64,000 nt of DNA, taken from Methylotenera_A sp040387515 (GTDB lineage: Bacteria; Pseudomonadota; Gammaproteobacteria; Burkholderiales; Methylophilaceae). Numbering within the stretch: position 1 is the first letter of the stretch; each line of letters begins with the position of its first letter. The notes under the pieces are model-generated. The model did no database searches and was not told the origin of the DNA. It was given only the letters and a program-made list of their open reading frames with translations. This document shows positions 7,739 through 15,765 of this stretch, piece after piece. Position numbers and translations under genes: made by a program. The stretch lies in NCBI GenBank assembly GCA_040387515.1, contig JAZKDP010000011.1, positions 62,001 to 126,000 of the forward strand. Reading direction: 5' to 3'.

Positions 7739-9634
7739 GTGCGCATTAACATGGACAATCAAACCCCTCGTAAAGCAGCTCTACCAACCATGGCACTAGC
7801 CGCTCTAGGCGTCGTATTCGGCGACATTGGCACTAGCCCTTTGTATACCATGAAAGAAGTTTTTTCCACTGGTCATCACATATTGCCACTTAATCCATTG
7901 AATGTTTACGGCATTTTGTCGCTCATCACATGGGCGTTAATTTTAATTGTTTCCGTTAAATACGTCGCCTTTATCATGCGTGCCGATAACCGTGGCGAAG
8001 GTGGCATCATGGCCTTGCTGGCGCTGGCTTCTAGAAACGCCAAAGGCAATAGTAGAAAGCAACGTTACATTATGTTGCTGGGTATTTTAGGTGCGTGTAT
8101 GTTTTATGCCGACGGCATGATTACACCCGCTATTTCGGTATTATCTGCGGTAGAAGGTTTAGAAATTGCCGCACCCAGCCTGCATGAAGCGATTGTGCCG
8201 ATTACCTTAGTGGTGTTGTTCTTGCTATTTTGGGCACAAAGCAAAGGTACAGCGATTGTAGGCGCATTTTTTGGCCCTGTGATGCTGTTGTGGTTTGGTA
8301 CTTTGGGCTTATTGGGCATCATTAATATTTTGCATGACACCACGATATTAAATGCACTTAACCCCATTTATGCGATTAGATTTTTCACTAGCCAGCCTTG
8401 GGTTGCCTTTGTAGCCTTGGGCGCGGTCGTACTGGCGGTAACTGGCGCAGAAGCGTTATATGCAGATATGGGTCATTTTGGTCGTTACCCTATCCGCTTG
8501 GCTTGGTTCGGATTCGTGTTACCCGCTCTGCTGCTGAATTATTTTGGACAAGGCGCGCTCATACTGCATAACGCAGCATCAATTAAAAACCCCTTTTACT
8601 TATTAGCGCCAGAATGGGCAGTTATTCCGCTGATTATTTTAGCGACGCTGGCTACCGTTATTGCCTCGCAAGCCGTTATTACGGGCGCATTTTCCGTATC
8701 ACGCCAAGCCTTGCAACTAGGCTATTTACCACGCATGCATATTCAACATACATCCGAAAGCGAACAAGGCCAAGTGTACATGCCGCGCGTCAATTGGGGC
8801 TTAATGATTGGCGTAATGGCTTTAGTAATCTTCTTTGGCAGTTCTGGCGATTTGGCCGCAGCTTATGGCATCGCCGTTACGGGTGATATGGTCATCACTA
8901 CCCTATTGGCGTCAATTGTCTTTACCGAAATATGGCGCTGGAGCAAACTGAAAACAGGTTTGCTGATCGCGTTATTCTTAACTATTGATTTAGCGTTTTT
9001 TGGCGCAAACGTATTAAAAGTAGCCGATGGTGGCTGGGTGCCTTTAGCCATCGGTGCCGTAATTTTCATATTAATGCTCACTTGGAAAAATGGCCGCTCT
9101 TTGGTTTATGATCGCTTAAAATCTGAATCGATGGCGATTGAGCCATTTATCGAAGCGGTTGGCGCACATCCACCGCAACGCGTACCGGGCATTGCGATAT
9201 TTCTGACACCCAACCCAGACGGCGTTCCACATGCCATGCTGCATAATTTAAAACACAATAAAGTGTTGCATGAAAAAGTGATGATTCTAACCGTTAAGTT
9301 TTTAGAAGTTCCGCACACCAACATGGAAGAGCGCGTCACAGTTGAAGCGATGTTGCATGAGTTTTACCGCGTAACCGTGCGCTATGGCTTTAAAGACGAA
9401 CCTGATCTACCACGCGATTTAGCCTTATGTGCCAGCAGAGGCATCACGGTTGAACCAATGGAAACTTCCTTTTTTATTGGCAAAGAGATTCTCATTCCTT
9501 CTGAAAAAACTGGCATGGCGATTTGGCGCAAGAAAATCTTTATTGGTTTATTCCGCACCGCGGAAACCATTACCAATCAGTTTAAATTGCCACCCAATCG
9601 CGTTGTTGAATTGGGCGCACAAGTTAAAATTTAA
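7739..9634 (+). CDS. kup: Low-affinity potassium uptake protein Kup
   Basis: K+/H+ symporter of the KUP/HAK/KT family in the inner membrane. The signature GDIGTSPLYT is near the N-terminus, with about twelve hydrophobic helices, AVTGAEALYADMGHFG and a cytoplasmic C-terminal domain ending in the FIG..I pattern. The 631 residues match the family. The GTG at 7739 gives MRIN before the conserved start, and the ATG at 7751 (MDNQTPRK) is an equally plausible start. It is a single gene, flanked by 103 bp upstream and 196 bp downstream. Confidence 0.95.
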   Translation: MRINMDNQTPRKAALPTMALAALGVVFGDIGTSPLYTMKEVFSTGHHILPLNPLNVYGILSLITWALILIVSVKYVAFIMRADNRGEGGIMALLALASRNAKGNSRKQRYIMLLGILGACMFYADGMITPAISVLSAVEGLEIAAPSLHEAIVPITLVVLFLLFWAQSKGTAIVGAFFGPVMLLWFGTLGLLGIINILHDTTILNALNPIYAIRFFTSQPWVAFVALGAVVLAVTGAEALYADMGHFGRYPIRLAWFGFVLPALLLNYFGQGALILHNAASIKNPFYLLAPEWAVIPLIILATLATVIASQAVITGAFSVSRQALQLGYLPRMHIQHTSESEQGQVYMPRVNWGLMIGVMALVIFFGSSGDLAAAYGIAVTGDMVITTLLASIVFTEIWRWSKLKTGLLIALFLTIDLAFFGANVLKVADGGWVPLAIGAVIFILMLTWKNGRSLVYDRLKSESMAIEPFIEAVGAHPPQRVPGIAIFLTPNPDGVPHAMLHNLKHNKVLHEKVMILTVKFLEVPHTNMEERVTVEAMLHEFYRVTVRYGFKDEPDLPRDLALCASRGITVEPMETSFFIGKEILIPSEKTGMAIWRKKIFIGLFRTAETITNQFKLPPNRVVELGAQVKI

Positions 9635-9652
9635 GGCTTGTTTATAAATCCA

Positions 9653-9668
9653 GCTTGAAAATTCAAGC
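9653..9668 (+). repeat. Inverted repeat after kup
   Basis: A perfect 7-bp inverted repeat (GCTTGAA-AA-TTCAAGC) 19 bp after the kup stop. There is no T-run behind it, so it is a weak hairpin rather than a clear terminator. Confidence 0.3.
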
Positions 9669-9830
9669 GTGAAATTAGGTTTTATCATTTAAGCTTTAAA
9701 AAATTAAATGTTGTAAATGTTCGTTTTTGGGTTAAAAATACCTAAATTACTCAACCATTGTCATCGCTAATACGTTAAAGATTTGATACCTTAATCATTT
9801 GTTCATAATTTTGATTAGAAAGAAACTCTG

Positions 9831-10646
9831 ATGAAAAAACTGACGGCCATTATACTCACCGCAATTTCCATGCAACTTGCTGGATGCGCGACCACAACCA
9901 AAGACAGCGTTTCTGGCGTTAGTCGCTCGCAATTCATGCTACTACCATCCAACAGTGTGGACACGATGTCCGCACAAGCTTACACAGAAACACTCAAAGA
10001 AGCACAAGCAAAAAAAACGCTTAACGCTAATCCAGCTATGCTAGCGCGTGTTCGCGGCATATCAAATCGACTGATTGCGCAAGTTGGCGTATTTCGCCCA
10101 GATGCCGTCAATTGGAAATGGGAAGTCAACGTTGAACAGAATGATGAGTTGAATGCATATTGCATGCCGGGCGGAAAAATAATGGTTCTATCTGGTTTGG
10201 TTGAGAAGCTCAACGCCACAGATGATGAACTTGCCGCCGTAATTGGCCATGAAATTGCACATGCATTGCGCGAACACGGTCGTGAACGCATGTCGCAAGC
10301 CTATGTACAACAATTTGGTTTACAAGCGCTAGCTGCCTTTGCTACAGGCACAGCAGGTGGCGTTGCAGTGCAAGCTGCGGGTGCAGGTTCACAGTTGTTT
10401 TTTGCATTACCAAATGGTCGCGAACAAGAACGTGAAGCCGACAAAATGGGTTTAGAGCTAGCAGCCCGCGCCGGGTTTAACCCAGACGCAGCCGTGACTT
10501 TGTGGCAAAAAATGAGCGCACAAAGCAAAAGTGCACCACCTGAATTTTTTAGCACTCATCCTGCCAGTGAAAATCGCATTGCTGAGTTAAAAGCATTGAC
10601 GCCAAAAGTAAGACCATTGTATGAGGCAGCAAAAGCAAAAAAATAA
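9831..10646 (+). CDS. M48 family metalloprotease, lipoprotein
   Basis: A 271-residue periplasmic zinc protease anchored as a lipoprotein. The signal peptide ends in LAGC (lipobox). The zinc motif is GHEIAHALREH, and the third ligand is in EREADKMGLELA. It belongs to the YcaL/LoiP-like M48 lipoprotein proteases that act in outer-membrane protein quality control, an inference from the family. It is followed by a strong terminator and appears to be a monocistronic unit. It is the second M48 enzyme in 10 kb, but the two are not similar outside the catalytic core. Confidence 0.9.
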   Translation: MKKLTAIILTAISMQLAGCATTTKDSVSGVSRSQFMLLPSNSVDTMSAQAYTETLKEAQAKKTLNANPAMLARVRGISNRLIAQVGVFRPDAVNWKWEVNVEQNDELNAYCMPGGKIMVLSGLVEKLNATDDELAAVIGHEIAHALREHGRERMSQAYVQQFGLQALAAFATGTAGGVAVQAAGAGSQLFFALPNGREQEREADKMGLELAARAGFNPDAAVTLWQKMSAQSKSAPPEFFSTHPASENRIAELKALTPKVRPLYEAAKAKK

Positions 10647-10667
10647 TTTGCCTACTGTTTCAACTGC

Positions 10668-10701
10668 AAGCGCGTTGCTCATCACAACGCGCTTTATTTT
10701 T
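10668..10701 (+). terminator. Rho-independent terminator after M48 gene
   Basis: A perfect 10-bp stem (AAGCGCGTTG / CAACGCGCTT) with a 7-nt loop, followed by TATTTTT. It lies 21 bp after the M48 protease stop. Confidence 0.88.
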
Positions 10702-10762
10702 AGGTATTTGACTTTCAAGTAATGTTTTTAAATGCATTGTTTTTGGCTAAATGTTGATATAG

Positions 10763-10776
10763 GTTAAAATAACGCC
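10763..10776 (+). promoter_or_regulatory. Candidate promoter of dapD (extended -10)
   Basis: GTTAAAATAACGCC, with TAAAAT as the -10 at 10765-10770, 36 bp before the dapD ATG. A TTGGCT 16 bp upstream could serve as -35. Nearly the same 14-mer precedes purL and yffB in this window. Confidence 0.5.
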
Positions 10777-10806
10777 TTTGCTTAATTAATTACATCTGAG
10801 AACAAT

Positions 10807-11634
10807 ATGGATCCACGTCAAAGTATTATCGAAGCCGCGTTTGAAGACCGCGCCAACATTAACCCTAGCAATGCAACGCCAGAATTAAAAACACAAGTTG
10901 AGTCAGTGTTAAAAGACTTAGACGCAGGCGTTTTGCGCGTGGCTAGCCGTATTGGCGATACGCAAACTTGGGAAACGCATCAATGGCTAAAAAAAGCCGT
11001 GTTGTTATCTTTTAGATTAGAAGACAACAAATTATTAGATGACGGCGTCACTAAATACTTTGACAAAGTGCCACCAAAATTCGCTGATTATACTGAAGCA
11101 GATTTCAAAGCAGGCGGCTTCCGCGTTGTACCAAATGCAATCGTACGTCGCGGCTCATTTATTGGTAAAAATGCGGTGTTAATGCCGTCATACGTGAATA
11201 TCGGCGCTTATGTCGGCGAAGGCACAATGGTAGACACATGGGCAACAGTCGGTTCATGCGCGCAAATCGGTAAAAACGTGCATTTATCTGGCGGCGTAGG
11301 TATTGGCGGCGTTTTAGAGCCAGTACAAGCAGGTCCAACGATTATTGGCGACAATTGCTTTGTAGGCGCGCGCAGTGAAGTGGTTGAAGGCGTGATTGTA
11401 GAAGACAACTGCGTGATTTCAATGGGCGTATACATTGGCCAAAGCACCAAAATTTACGATCGCGAAACAGGTGAAGTGTTTTATGGCCGTGTGCCAGCAG
11501 GCTCAGTTGTGGTTTCAGGCAACTTGCCTTCAAAAGATGGCAGTTACAGCTTGTATTGCGCAGTGATTGTTAAAAAAGTGGACGCAAAAACATTAGGCAA
11601 AGTCGGCATTAACGAACTGTTACGTGGCATCTAA
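10807..11634 (+). CDS. dapD: Tetrahydrodipicolinate N-succinyltransferase
   Basis: Transfers succinyl from succinyl-CoA to tetrahydrodipicolinate in the succinylase branch of lysine and diaminopimelate synthesis. It has the expected N-terminal helical domain and a left-handed beta-helix of hexapeptide repeats (GAYVGEGTMVDTWATVGSCAQIG), ending in the family C-terminus. The 275 residues are standard. The partner enzyme DapE is encoded 18 kb downstream in this window. The succinyl-CoA it uses could come from SucCD, also encoded here, which is relevant in a methylotroph with a possibly incomplete TCA cycle. Confidence 0.96.
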   Translation: MDPRQSIIEAAFEDRANINPSNATPELKTQVESVLKDLDAGVLRVASRIGDTQTWETHQWLKKAVLLSFRLEDNKLLDDGVTKYFDKVPPKFADYTEADFKAGGFRVVPNAIVRRGSFIGKNAVLMPSYVNIGAYVGEGTMVDTWATVGSCAQIGKNVHLSGGVGIGGVLEPVQAGPTIIGDNCFVGARSEVVEGVIVEDNCVISMGVYIGQSTKIYDRETGEVFYGRVPAGSVVVSGNLPSKDGSYSLYCAVIVKKVDAKTLGKVGINELLRGI

Positions 11635-11659
11635 TCAGCTACTTACTTAAGTATCGATA

Positions 11660-11690
11660 AATGAAGCGCAACGCAAAGTTGCGTTTCATT
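11660..11690. terminator. Bidirectional hairpin between convergent dapD and lipoprotein gene
   Basis: A 13-bp stem with one G-U type pair (AATGAAGCGCAAC / GTTGCGTTTCATT) and a 5-nt loop, placed 25 bp after dapD and 59 bp after the stop of the convergent gene. The T-run is weak on both strands, so termination is likely but not certain. Confidence 0.6.
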
Positions 11691-11749
11691 AGTTACCTAA
11701 TTAGTCATTAAACATCAATACCACCAGGTTTTTGCGAATTAATTATTAG

Positions 11750-12265
11750 CTACTTTAACTCTTTCATCTTATCAATCGCATCTTGATGACTGTGCTGACT
11801 CTGGCGCAAATTCACATACCACTGGCAGTAACTACCGTAATCACCCTCAACACCCGCTTTTGCGACTTCCGCCATACCATCCAGTAAGTGAATCAGCGTT
11901 TCTTGCATTTGATTTTGCGCTAATAAATCGCGTGTTTGCACGGTACGATTGGCGATAATGCGCCTATCTTCCCCCAACTGTCTGGCCAACAACTGAATGC
12001 GTGTTTCATACTGCGCAATATTGACGGCTGTTGGCTGATAATCCGCTTGCTCATGATTATCTTGCAATGTCAGCCACGTGGCAGCAATCGCATCGTCATG
12101 CACTGCCAAAAAAGGCATTAAACGCAGTGCATCTAATTCATAATCCAACTCAGTTTTATCTTCAGTTTTGGCAATCATTTGTTCGTTAGGACTCTCAGCT
12201 TGCTGTTGATTGCAGCCAGATAAAACGGTGAGCAATAAAATGATTGTTAGCAGTCTATTTTTCAC
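11750..12265 (-). CDS. Lipoprotein of unknown function
   Basis: A 171-residue predicted lipoprotein. The N-terminal signal MKNRLLTIILLLTVLSGC ends in a good lipobox (LSGC). The mature part is mostly alpha-helical, Gln/Glu-rich, with coiled-coil-like stretches (AQYETRIQLLARQLGEDRRI). No domain is recognised. It is the last gene of a minus-strand run that begins with mxaF, separated from the preceding unknown exported protein by 89 bp. That position raises, without proving, a connection with methanol oxidation. Confidence 0.6.
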   Translation of the reverse strand: MKNRLLTIILLLTVLSGCNQQQAESPNEQMIAKTEDKTELDYELDALRLMPFLAVHDDAIAATWLTLQDNHEQADYQPTAVNIAQYETRIQLLARQLGEDRRIIANRTVQTRDLLAQNQMQETLIHLLDGMAEVAKAGVEGDYGSYCQWYVNLRQSQHSHQDAIDKMKELK

Positions 12266-12354
12266 ATTATCCCCAAACTGAATATCAGCCCTAGATTCAG
12301 GCTAGATACACTTGTTGCGCCAGACTTAATCTGCCTCGCTCTACTCATTTAGGA

Positions 12355-13053
12355 TTACTGCGCCTGCCATGATATTGGCTCTGCTGAACGTCTATCCAAA
12401 AGCTGAATCGTTTGCTGCTTCTGTTCAGAAAATCGATTAACGTCAGCATCTATACTATTAATTAATGAGATCAATTGTTGGGTTAAGTCGGTTGGATCGT
12501 TACCAACTAACAAAACTAGCGCTTTACCCGATTTATCCAACAGAGACTGATTCAATGCAGTTATTTTGATACTGGCAATTTCTATATTACGGGCAGAGTT
12601 GTATAAGTGTTGCGGATTAATCTCACCCGAAAAATCATATTCATTTTTACCGCCGTAGGCCTTGGTCAAAGAAGTGTGCAAACCAGTGATTAAAGCGAGT
12701 ACACGATCACCTGGAAAATCCGCATCAACAGCAAGACTAAGTGCATCCAGCCCCTGCAAATGTCTGACGCCATCAAATTTCCAGCCAAATGGTCCTTCAA
12801 ACGTCCATTGCACCATTTCTTCGGCGCTTACTTGTGTGCTCTTTTTAAGCTCTTTTGGGTTTGTTTGATAAAGCTTTAGCATCAATTGGCTGAGCACTTT
12901 GCTGTGCTCAGCCATTGCTTGAGATGAAATTTCTGCCGTAATATTTATTTTTACAATTTCCTGCTTATTCTTAACCGCTTCAGCGTGTACTGCTGGTGTG
13001 AACAGCAATGAAAAACACAATAAAACGTAATAGCCACGTTTTAATTTAAACAT
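12355..13053 (-). CDS. Exported protein of unknown function
   Basis: About 232 residues from the ATG at 13053, which gives a clean signal peptide (MFKLKRGYYVLLCFSLLFTPAVHA). An upstream ATG at 13095 would add 14 residues that do not look like part of a signal. The mature protein is mixed alpha/beta with no cysteines, and shows the segments WTFEGPFGWKFDGVRHL and DADFPGDRVLALITGLHTSL. No family is recognised. It lies 59 bp downstream of a thioredoxin gene and in the same direction as the mxa genes. In some methylotrophs mxaE and mxaH follow mxaD, and this gene could be compared with them. I cannot claim homology. Confidence 0.6.
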   Translation of the reverse strand: MFKLKRGYYVLLCFSLLFTPAVHAEAVKNKQEIVKINITAEISSQAMAEHSKVLSQLMLKLYQTNPKELKKSTQVSAEEMVQWTFEGPFGWKFDGVRHLQGLDALSLAVDADFPGDRVLALITGLHTSLTKAYGGKNEYDFSGEINPQHLYNSARNIEIASIKITALNQSLLDKSGKALVLLVGNDPTDLTQQLISLINSIDADVNRFSEQKQQTIQLLDRRSAEPISWQAQ

Positions 13054-13112
13054 TTTTTGACCATTTATTTTTATCGCTGATGTGCTGGTAAACATGACTT
13101 TAAGAATTACTT

Positions 13113-13478
13113 TTAAGCCATTAATTTGGCATCAAAATGTTTGTTGATTTCTGCATTATCAAAAGCGCGCCACATTTGAATCATCTCAACAAATTTTTTC
13201 GGTGTCACTTCACCCACTTGGCCATCGATAATCACTTGATCGCGAATGACAAAAATACAAGGCACTTGCTTCACCTCAAAATACGCCGCAATATCAGGAT
13301 AATCGTCGGTATTCAGCTTGCCAAAAACAATGTCTGGCGTTTGATTCGCCACCGTTGCGTAAACATCCAGAAAACGCACGCATGGCTCACACCATTCAGC
13401 CCAAAAATCCACAATCACAAATGCATTTTCCTCTACAACCTGCTTAAAGTTAGCAGAAGTAAGCTCAATCACAGACAT
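13113..13478 (-). CDS. Thioredoxin-family protein with CEPC active site
   Basis: A 121-residue thioredoxin-fold protein without a signal peptide. The start at 13478 is chosen because GAAGGAAA lies just upstream and MSVIELTSANF is the normal thioredoxin beginning; a longer frame reaches 13532. The active site reads WAEWCEPC (Cys30, Cys33) instead of the canonical WCGPC, and the cis-Pro loop reads VPCIFV. The sequence continues beyond the usual end with a helix (MIQMWRAFDNAEINKHF). It is likely a cytoplasmic thiol-disulfide reductase. It sits between mxaD and two unknown exported-protein genes. Confidence 0.85.
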   Translation of the reverse strand: MSVIELTSANFKQVVEENAFVIVDFWAEWCEPCVRFLDVYATVANQTPDIVFGKLNTDDYPDIAAYFEVKQVPCIFVIRDQVIIDGQVGEVTPKKFVEMIQMWRAFDNAEINKHFDAKLMA

Positions 13479-13537
13479 CACGTTTCCTTCATTTATTACG
13501 TGCATTAAAAATCGCACATTCAAATAAAACACTGCAA

Positions 13538-13581
13538 AACAACCATATAAGCGCCTTTTTAGAATGACTTATATGATTGTT
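13538..13581 (-). terminator. Long inverted repeat between mxaD and the thioredoxin gene
   Basis: Arms of 14 bp (on the minus strand AACAATCATATAAG and CTTATATGGTTGTT, with one G-U pair) separated by 16 nt, followed on the minus strand by TTGC. It lies 72 bp after the mxaD stop and 60 bp before the thioredoxin start. It could terminate the mxa transcript or act as an operator for the thioredoxin gene. The long loop makes the terminator reading uncertain. Confidence 0.45.
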
Positions 13582-13652
13582 AAAGTGAGTTTAAAATACT
13601 GAAAGCAATCTGTTCCACCAGTTTTTGATAGCAGACTGCTGTTCAATTTTTG

Positions 13653-14165
13653 CTACTTTTTTTCAGGCGCGCGCTCCAAGCCTTCTAACGCAGCTTTGAC
13701 ATAAGCATTCACGGCTTTTTGCGCTGATTCATCATCCAAACCTTTTGGCGGCTCATTGGTGGTATCGGCGCGATAGTAGCGTGCCAACCAACTCACGCGC
13801 GACCCAGCGCCTTCTGCGGTAACTTTAATACGACCAGTGAGCGAACTAACTGGCAAGGCTTTTACATCCATATCACCACCCAAACGGTAAGAGATAGTCA
13901 TTTCTGCTGGCAGAATCTCATCAATCTCTTCTTGCACTTTGCCACCGTTTTTTAAGGTGAGTGTGCGATTTAATGGCGTTGCAGATTCGCAATTACTCAC
14001 TTCGTTATGCCATGTCGCAATCGCGCAAGGTTCGCTTAATTTTTTCCACACGGCGGCTGGTGCTGCGTTAATCAATACAGATTGATCAGTCTTTTGTGGT
14101 GTTGGGCCATGTGCATAAGCTGGGAAAATCATCGCTGAAAGCACAAGTGCTTGGATTAACTTCAT
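13653..14165 (-). CDS. mxaD: MxaD, periplasmic SRPBCC-fold methanol oxidation protein
   Basis: A 170-residue exported protein (signal ends at PAYA) of the polyketide cyclase/START-like SRPBCC fold (SVLINAAPAAVWKKLSEPCAIATWHNEV). It matches MxaD by fold, size and position directly after mxaL. In Methylobacterium, MxaD is a periplasmic factor that improves the interaction of methanol dehydrogenase with cytochrome cL. The start codon overlaps the mxaL stop (ATGA), so translation is coupled. It is the last recognisable gene of the mxaFJGIRSACKLD order. Confidence 0.9.
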   Translation of the reverse strand: MKLIQALVLSAMIFPAYAHGPTPQKTDQSVLINAAPAAVWKKLSEPCAIATWHNEVSNCESATPLNRTLTLKNGGKVQEEIDEILPAEMTISYRLGGDMDVKALPVSSLTGRIKVTAEGAGSRVSWLARYYRADTTNEPPKGLDDESAQKAVNAYVKAALEGLERAPEKK

Positions 14166-15208
14166 TTATTTCTCCTGAATTTGAAGTATTGAAAAAATCG
14201 TTGTTTGTACGTACTAGGTAGAAAATATAAAGTGAGCATTAACACCGCAAAAAAACCTAATATAGGGCGTAAATCGGTATCTGCTTTCTGCCAGATCAGC
14301 ATGTTTTTGGCGTTCATCGCGTCAGCTATGTCATGGCTAGTAGTCAATGCTTGATATTCAAGCCCCGTACTTTTTGCCAAGTTTTGTAGGTTAACTTCAT
14401 CTAAACCAGAAAGGTTTGCGTTGGCAATCGCATCGGGGTTAGAACCATGCGGTGCATTGCGGCCATGCTGATTTTCTATCTGCTGGTGCTCCATCTCCAA
14501 CGCCGACTGCACTCTTGCCATACCAAATGTGGCGTAGCGTTGCACTTCTTCTAGCTCCCAATAGCCGGTGATATTGTCTTGATCATCCAATTTCGGAATA
14601 GGGCTTTTTTCCACATTGCCCGCCCCCAAGATAGAACCTTTCACTTCGTCGCGTTTACCTTCAAATGCTGGCATATAGGCTGGGTTTCCTGGCGGTGCTT
14701 GTTGGCCGTCAGTAATGAATAACACACGCATATTCGAATCTATTTTCTTGGTTTGCGCAATCGCATCGAATAAGCCGTGTGATATAAACGAATCTGCCGC
14801 CCAAGCCATGCGCCAGTCCAGGCCAGCCACGGTTTCATCTAACGCGCCGAAGTGACTACACACTTCTAATGGCCGCACAATGTTAGTCACATTTCTCTCG
14901 GTAAATAAAGCTAGTGCAACTTTAGATCCGCAAGGCATACGGCGCAACGCTGTACGAATGCCTTGCTTGGCATACGCCAAACGACTCATCGAATTCGCAT
15001 CCACTTTGTAATCGCGCACGTTCATGCTTTGGGTAATATCCAGCACAATCATCCAGTGATAAACCGGCTTTGGTAATTGCATATGCGGCTTAAGCAAACA
15101 GCCCAATAAAACAAGCGCGGTGATGAACAATAACCAGTCGTTAACATCCAGCTTGGCTAAATATGACGTGCTTGGATATGACTTGCTTAGGTATTTTGTA
15201 CCAATCAC
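14162..15208 (-). CDS. mxaL: MxaL, von Willebrand A domain protein of methanol dehydrogenase maturation
   Basis: A 348-residue membrane protein: N-terminal hydrophobic helix, von Willebrand factor A domain with the MIDAS pattern DITQS (VLDITQSMNVRD), and a C-terminal membrane helix near LGFFAVLMLTLYFLP. In methylotrophs MxaL acts with MxaA, MxaC and MxaK in inserting calcium into periplasmic methanol dehydrogenase. It overlaps mxaK by 4 bp upstream and mxaD by 4 bp downstream. Assignment rests on domain plus order in the cluster. Confidence 0.92.
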   Translation of the reverse strand: MIGTKYLSKSYPSTSYLAKLDVNDWLLFITALVLLGCLLKPHMQLPKPVYHWMIVLDITQSMNVRDYKVDANSMSRLAYAKQGIRTALRRMPCGSKVALALFTERNVTNIVRPLEVCSHFGALDETVAGLDWRMAWAADSFISHGLFDAIAQTKKIDSNMRVLFITDGQQAPPGNPAYMPAFEGKRDEVKGSILGAGNVEKSPIPKLDDQDNITGYWELEEVQRYATFGMARVQSALEMEHQQIENQHGRNAPHGSNPDAIANANLSGLDEVNLQNLAKSTGLEYQALTTSHDIADAMNAKNMLIWQKADTDLRPILGFFAVLMLTLYFLPSTYKQRFFQYFKFRRNK

Positions 15209-15765
15209 GGCATGCCTCTAGGAAAGCCTGGAATGCTTGGCCAGCCGTCCACCGCCAAACCGTCCTCTGGTTCCTCTTCTTTCACAACTTTCTTAGTCGC
15301 GTTTTCAATATTCGGCGCAAAACGTAAAGCTAGCTCAAAGTTATATTTAGCTTCCAACCAATCTGGTCGATAACGCAAAGCGCTTCGATAATGCTCTTTT
15401 GCCATCGAAAGTAACGGCGTCACTTCATCCCAAGCGCCCAAACCTTTTTCTTCTAATAGATTTAATGCCTGCTTTTGATACAAATTTGCAGCGTTATAGT
15501 GGGCATCGGCATGCAGCTCTTGTTTGTTGCTTGCCGCAACTTTGGTATAAAGCTGCCAAGATTTTTGGTACTCTTTTTGTTGTGCTAGTTTCCACGCATC
15601 TAACATCATGTCGCTTGGGTTATTCTTTCCGCTTAAGGATTTGGATGCAACTAATTGGTTATATTGATAATCTTGAAATAACTCATAACCTTGCCAAGCT
15701 ATTCCCACACACAGTGCAATTAAAGTCATTGCGACTATCGGTATCATTCTGAACCGTAACGCCAT
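15205..15765 (-). CDS. mxaK: MxaK, TPR-like methanol dehydrogenase accessory protein
   Basis: A 186-residue protein with one N-terminal membrane anchor (MALRFRMIPIVAMTLIALCVGIAW) and a helical TPR-like periplasmic region (HYNAANLYQKQALNLL; AKEHYRSALRYRPDWLEAKYNFEL). MxaK is required with MxaA and MxaL for calcium insertion in Methylobacterium. Here it overlaps mxaC by 22 bp and mxaL by 4 bp, indicating tight translational coupling. The fold is visible; the specific function is inferred from synteny. Confidence 0.88.
   Translation of the reverse strand: MALRFRMIPIVAMTLIALCVGIAWQGYELFQDYQYNQLVASKSLSGKNNPSDMMLDAWKLAQQKEYQKSWQLYTKVAASNKQELHADAHYNAANLYQKQALNLLEEKGLGAWDEVTPLLSMAKEHYRSALRYRPDWLEAKYNFELALRFAPNIENATKKVVKEEEPEDGLAVDGWPSIPGFPRGMP

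Noticed and set aside
8614..8886. Alternative plus-frame of 90 residues inside kup
   Set aside because: Wholly within kup, different frame, tyrosine/arginine-rich shadow composition.
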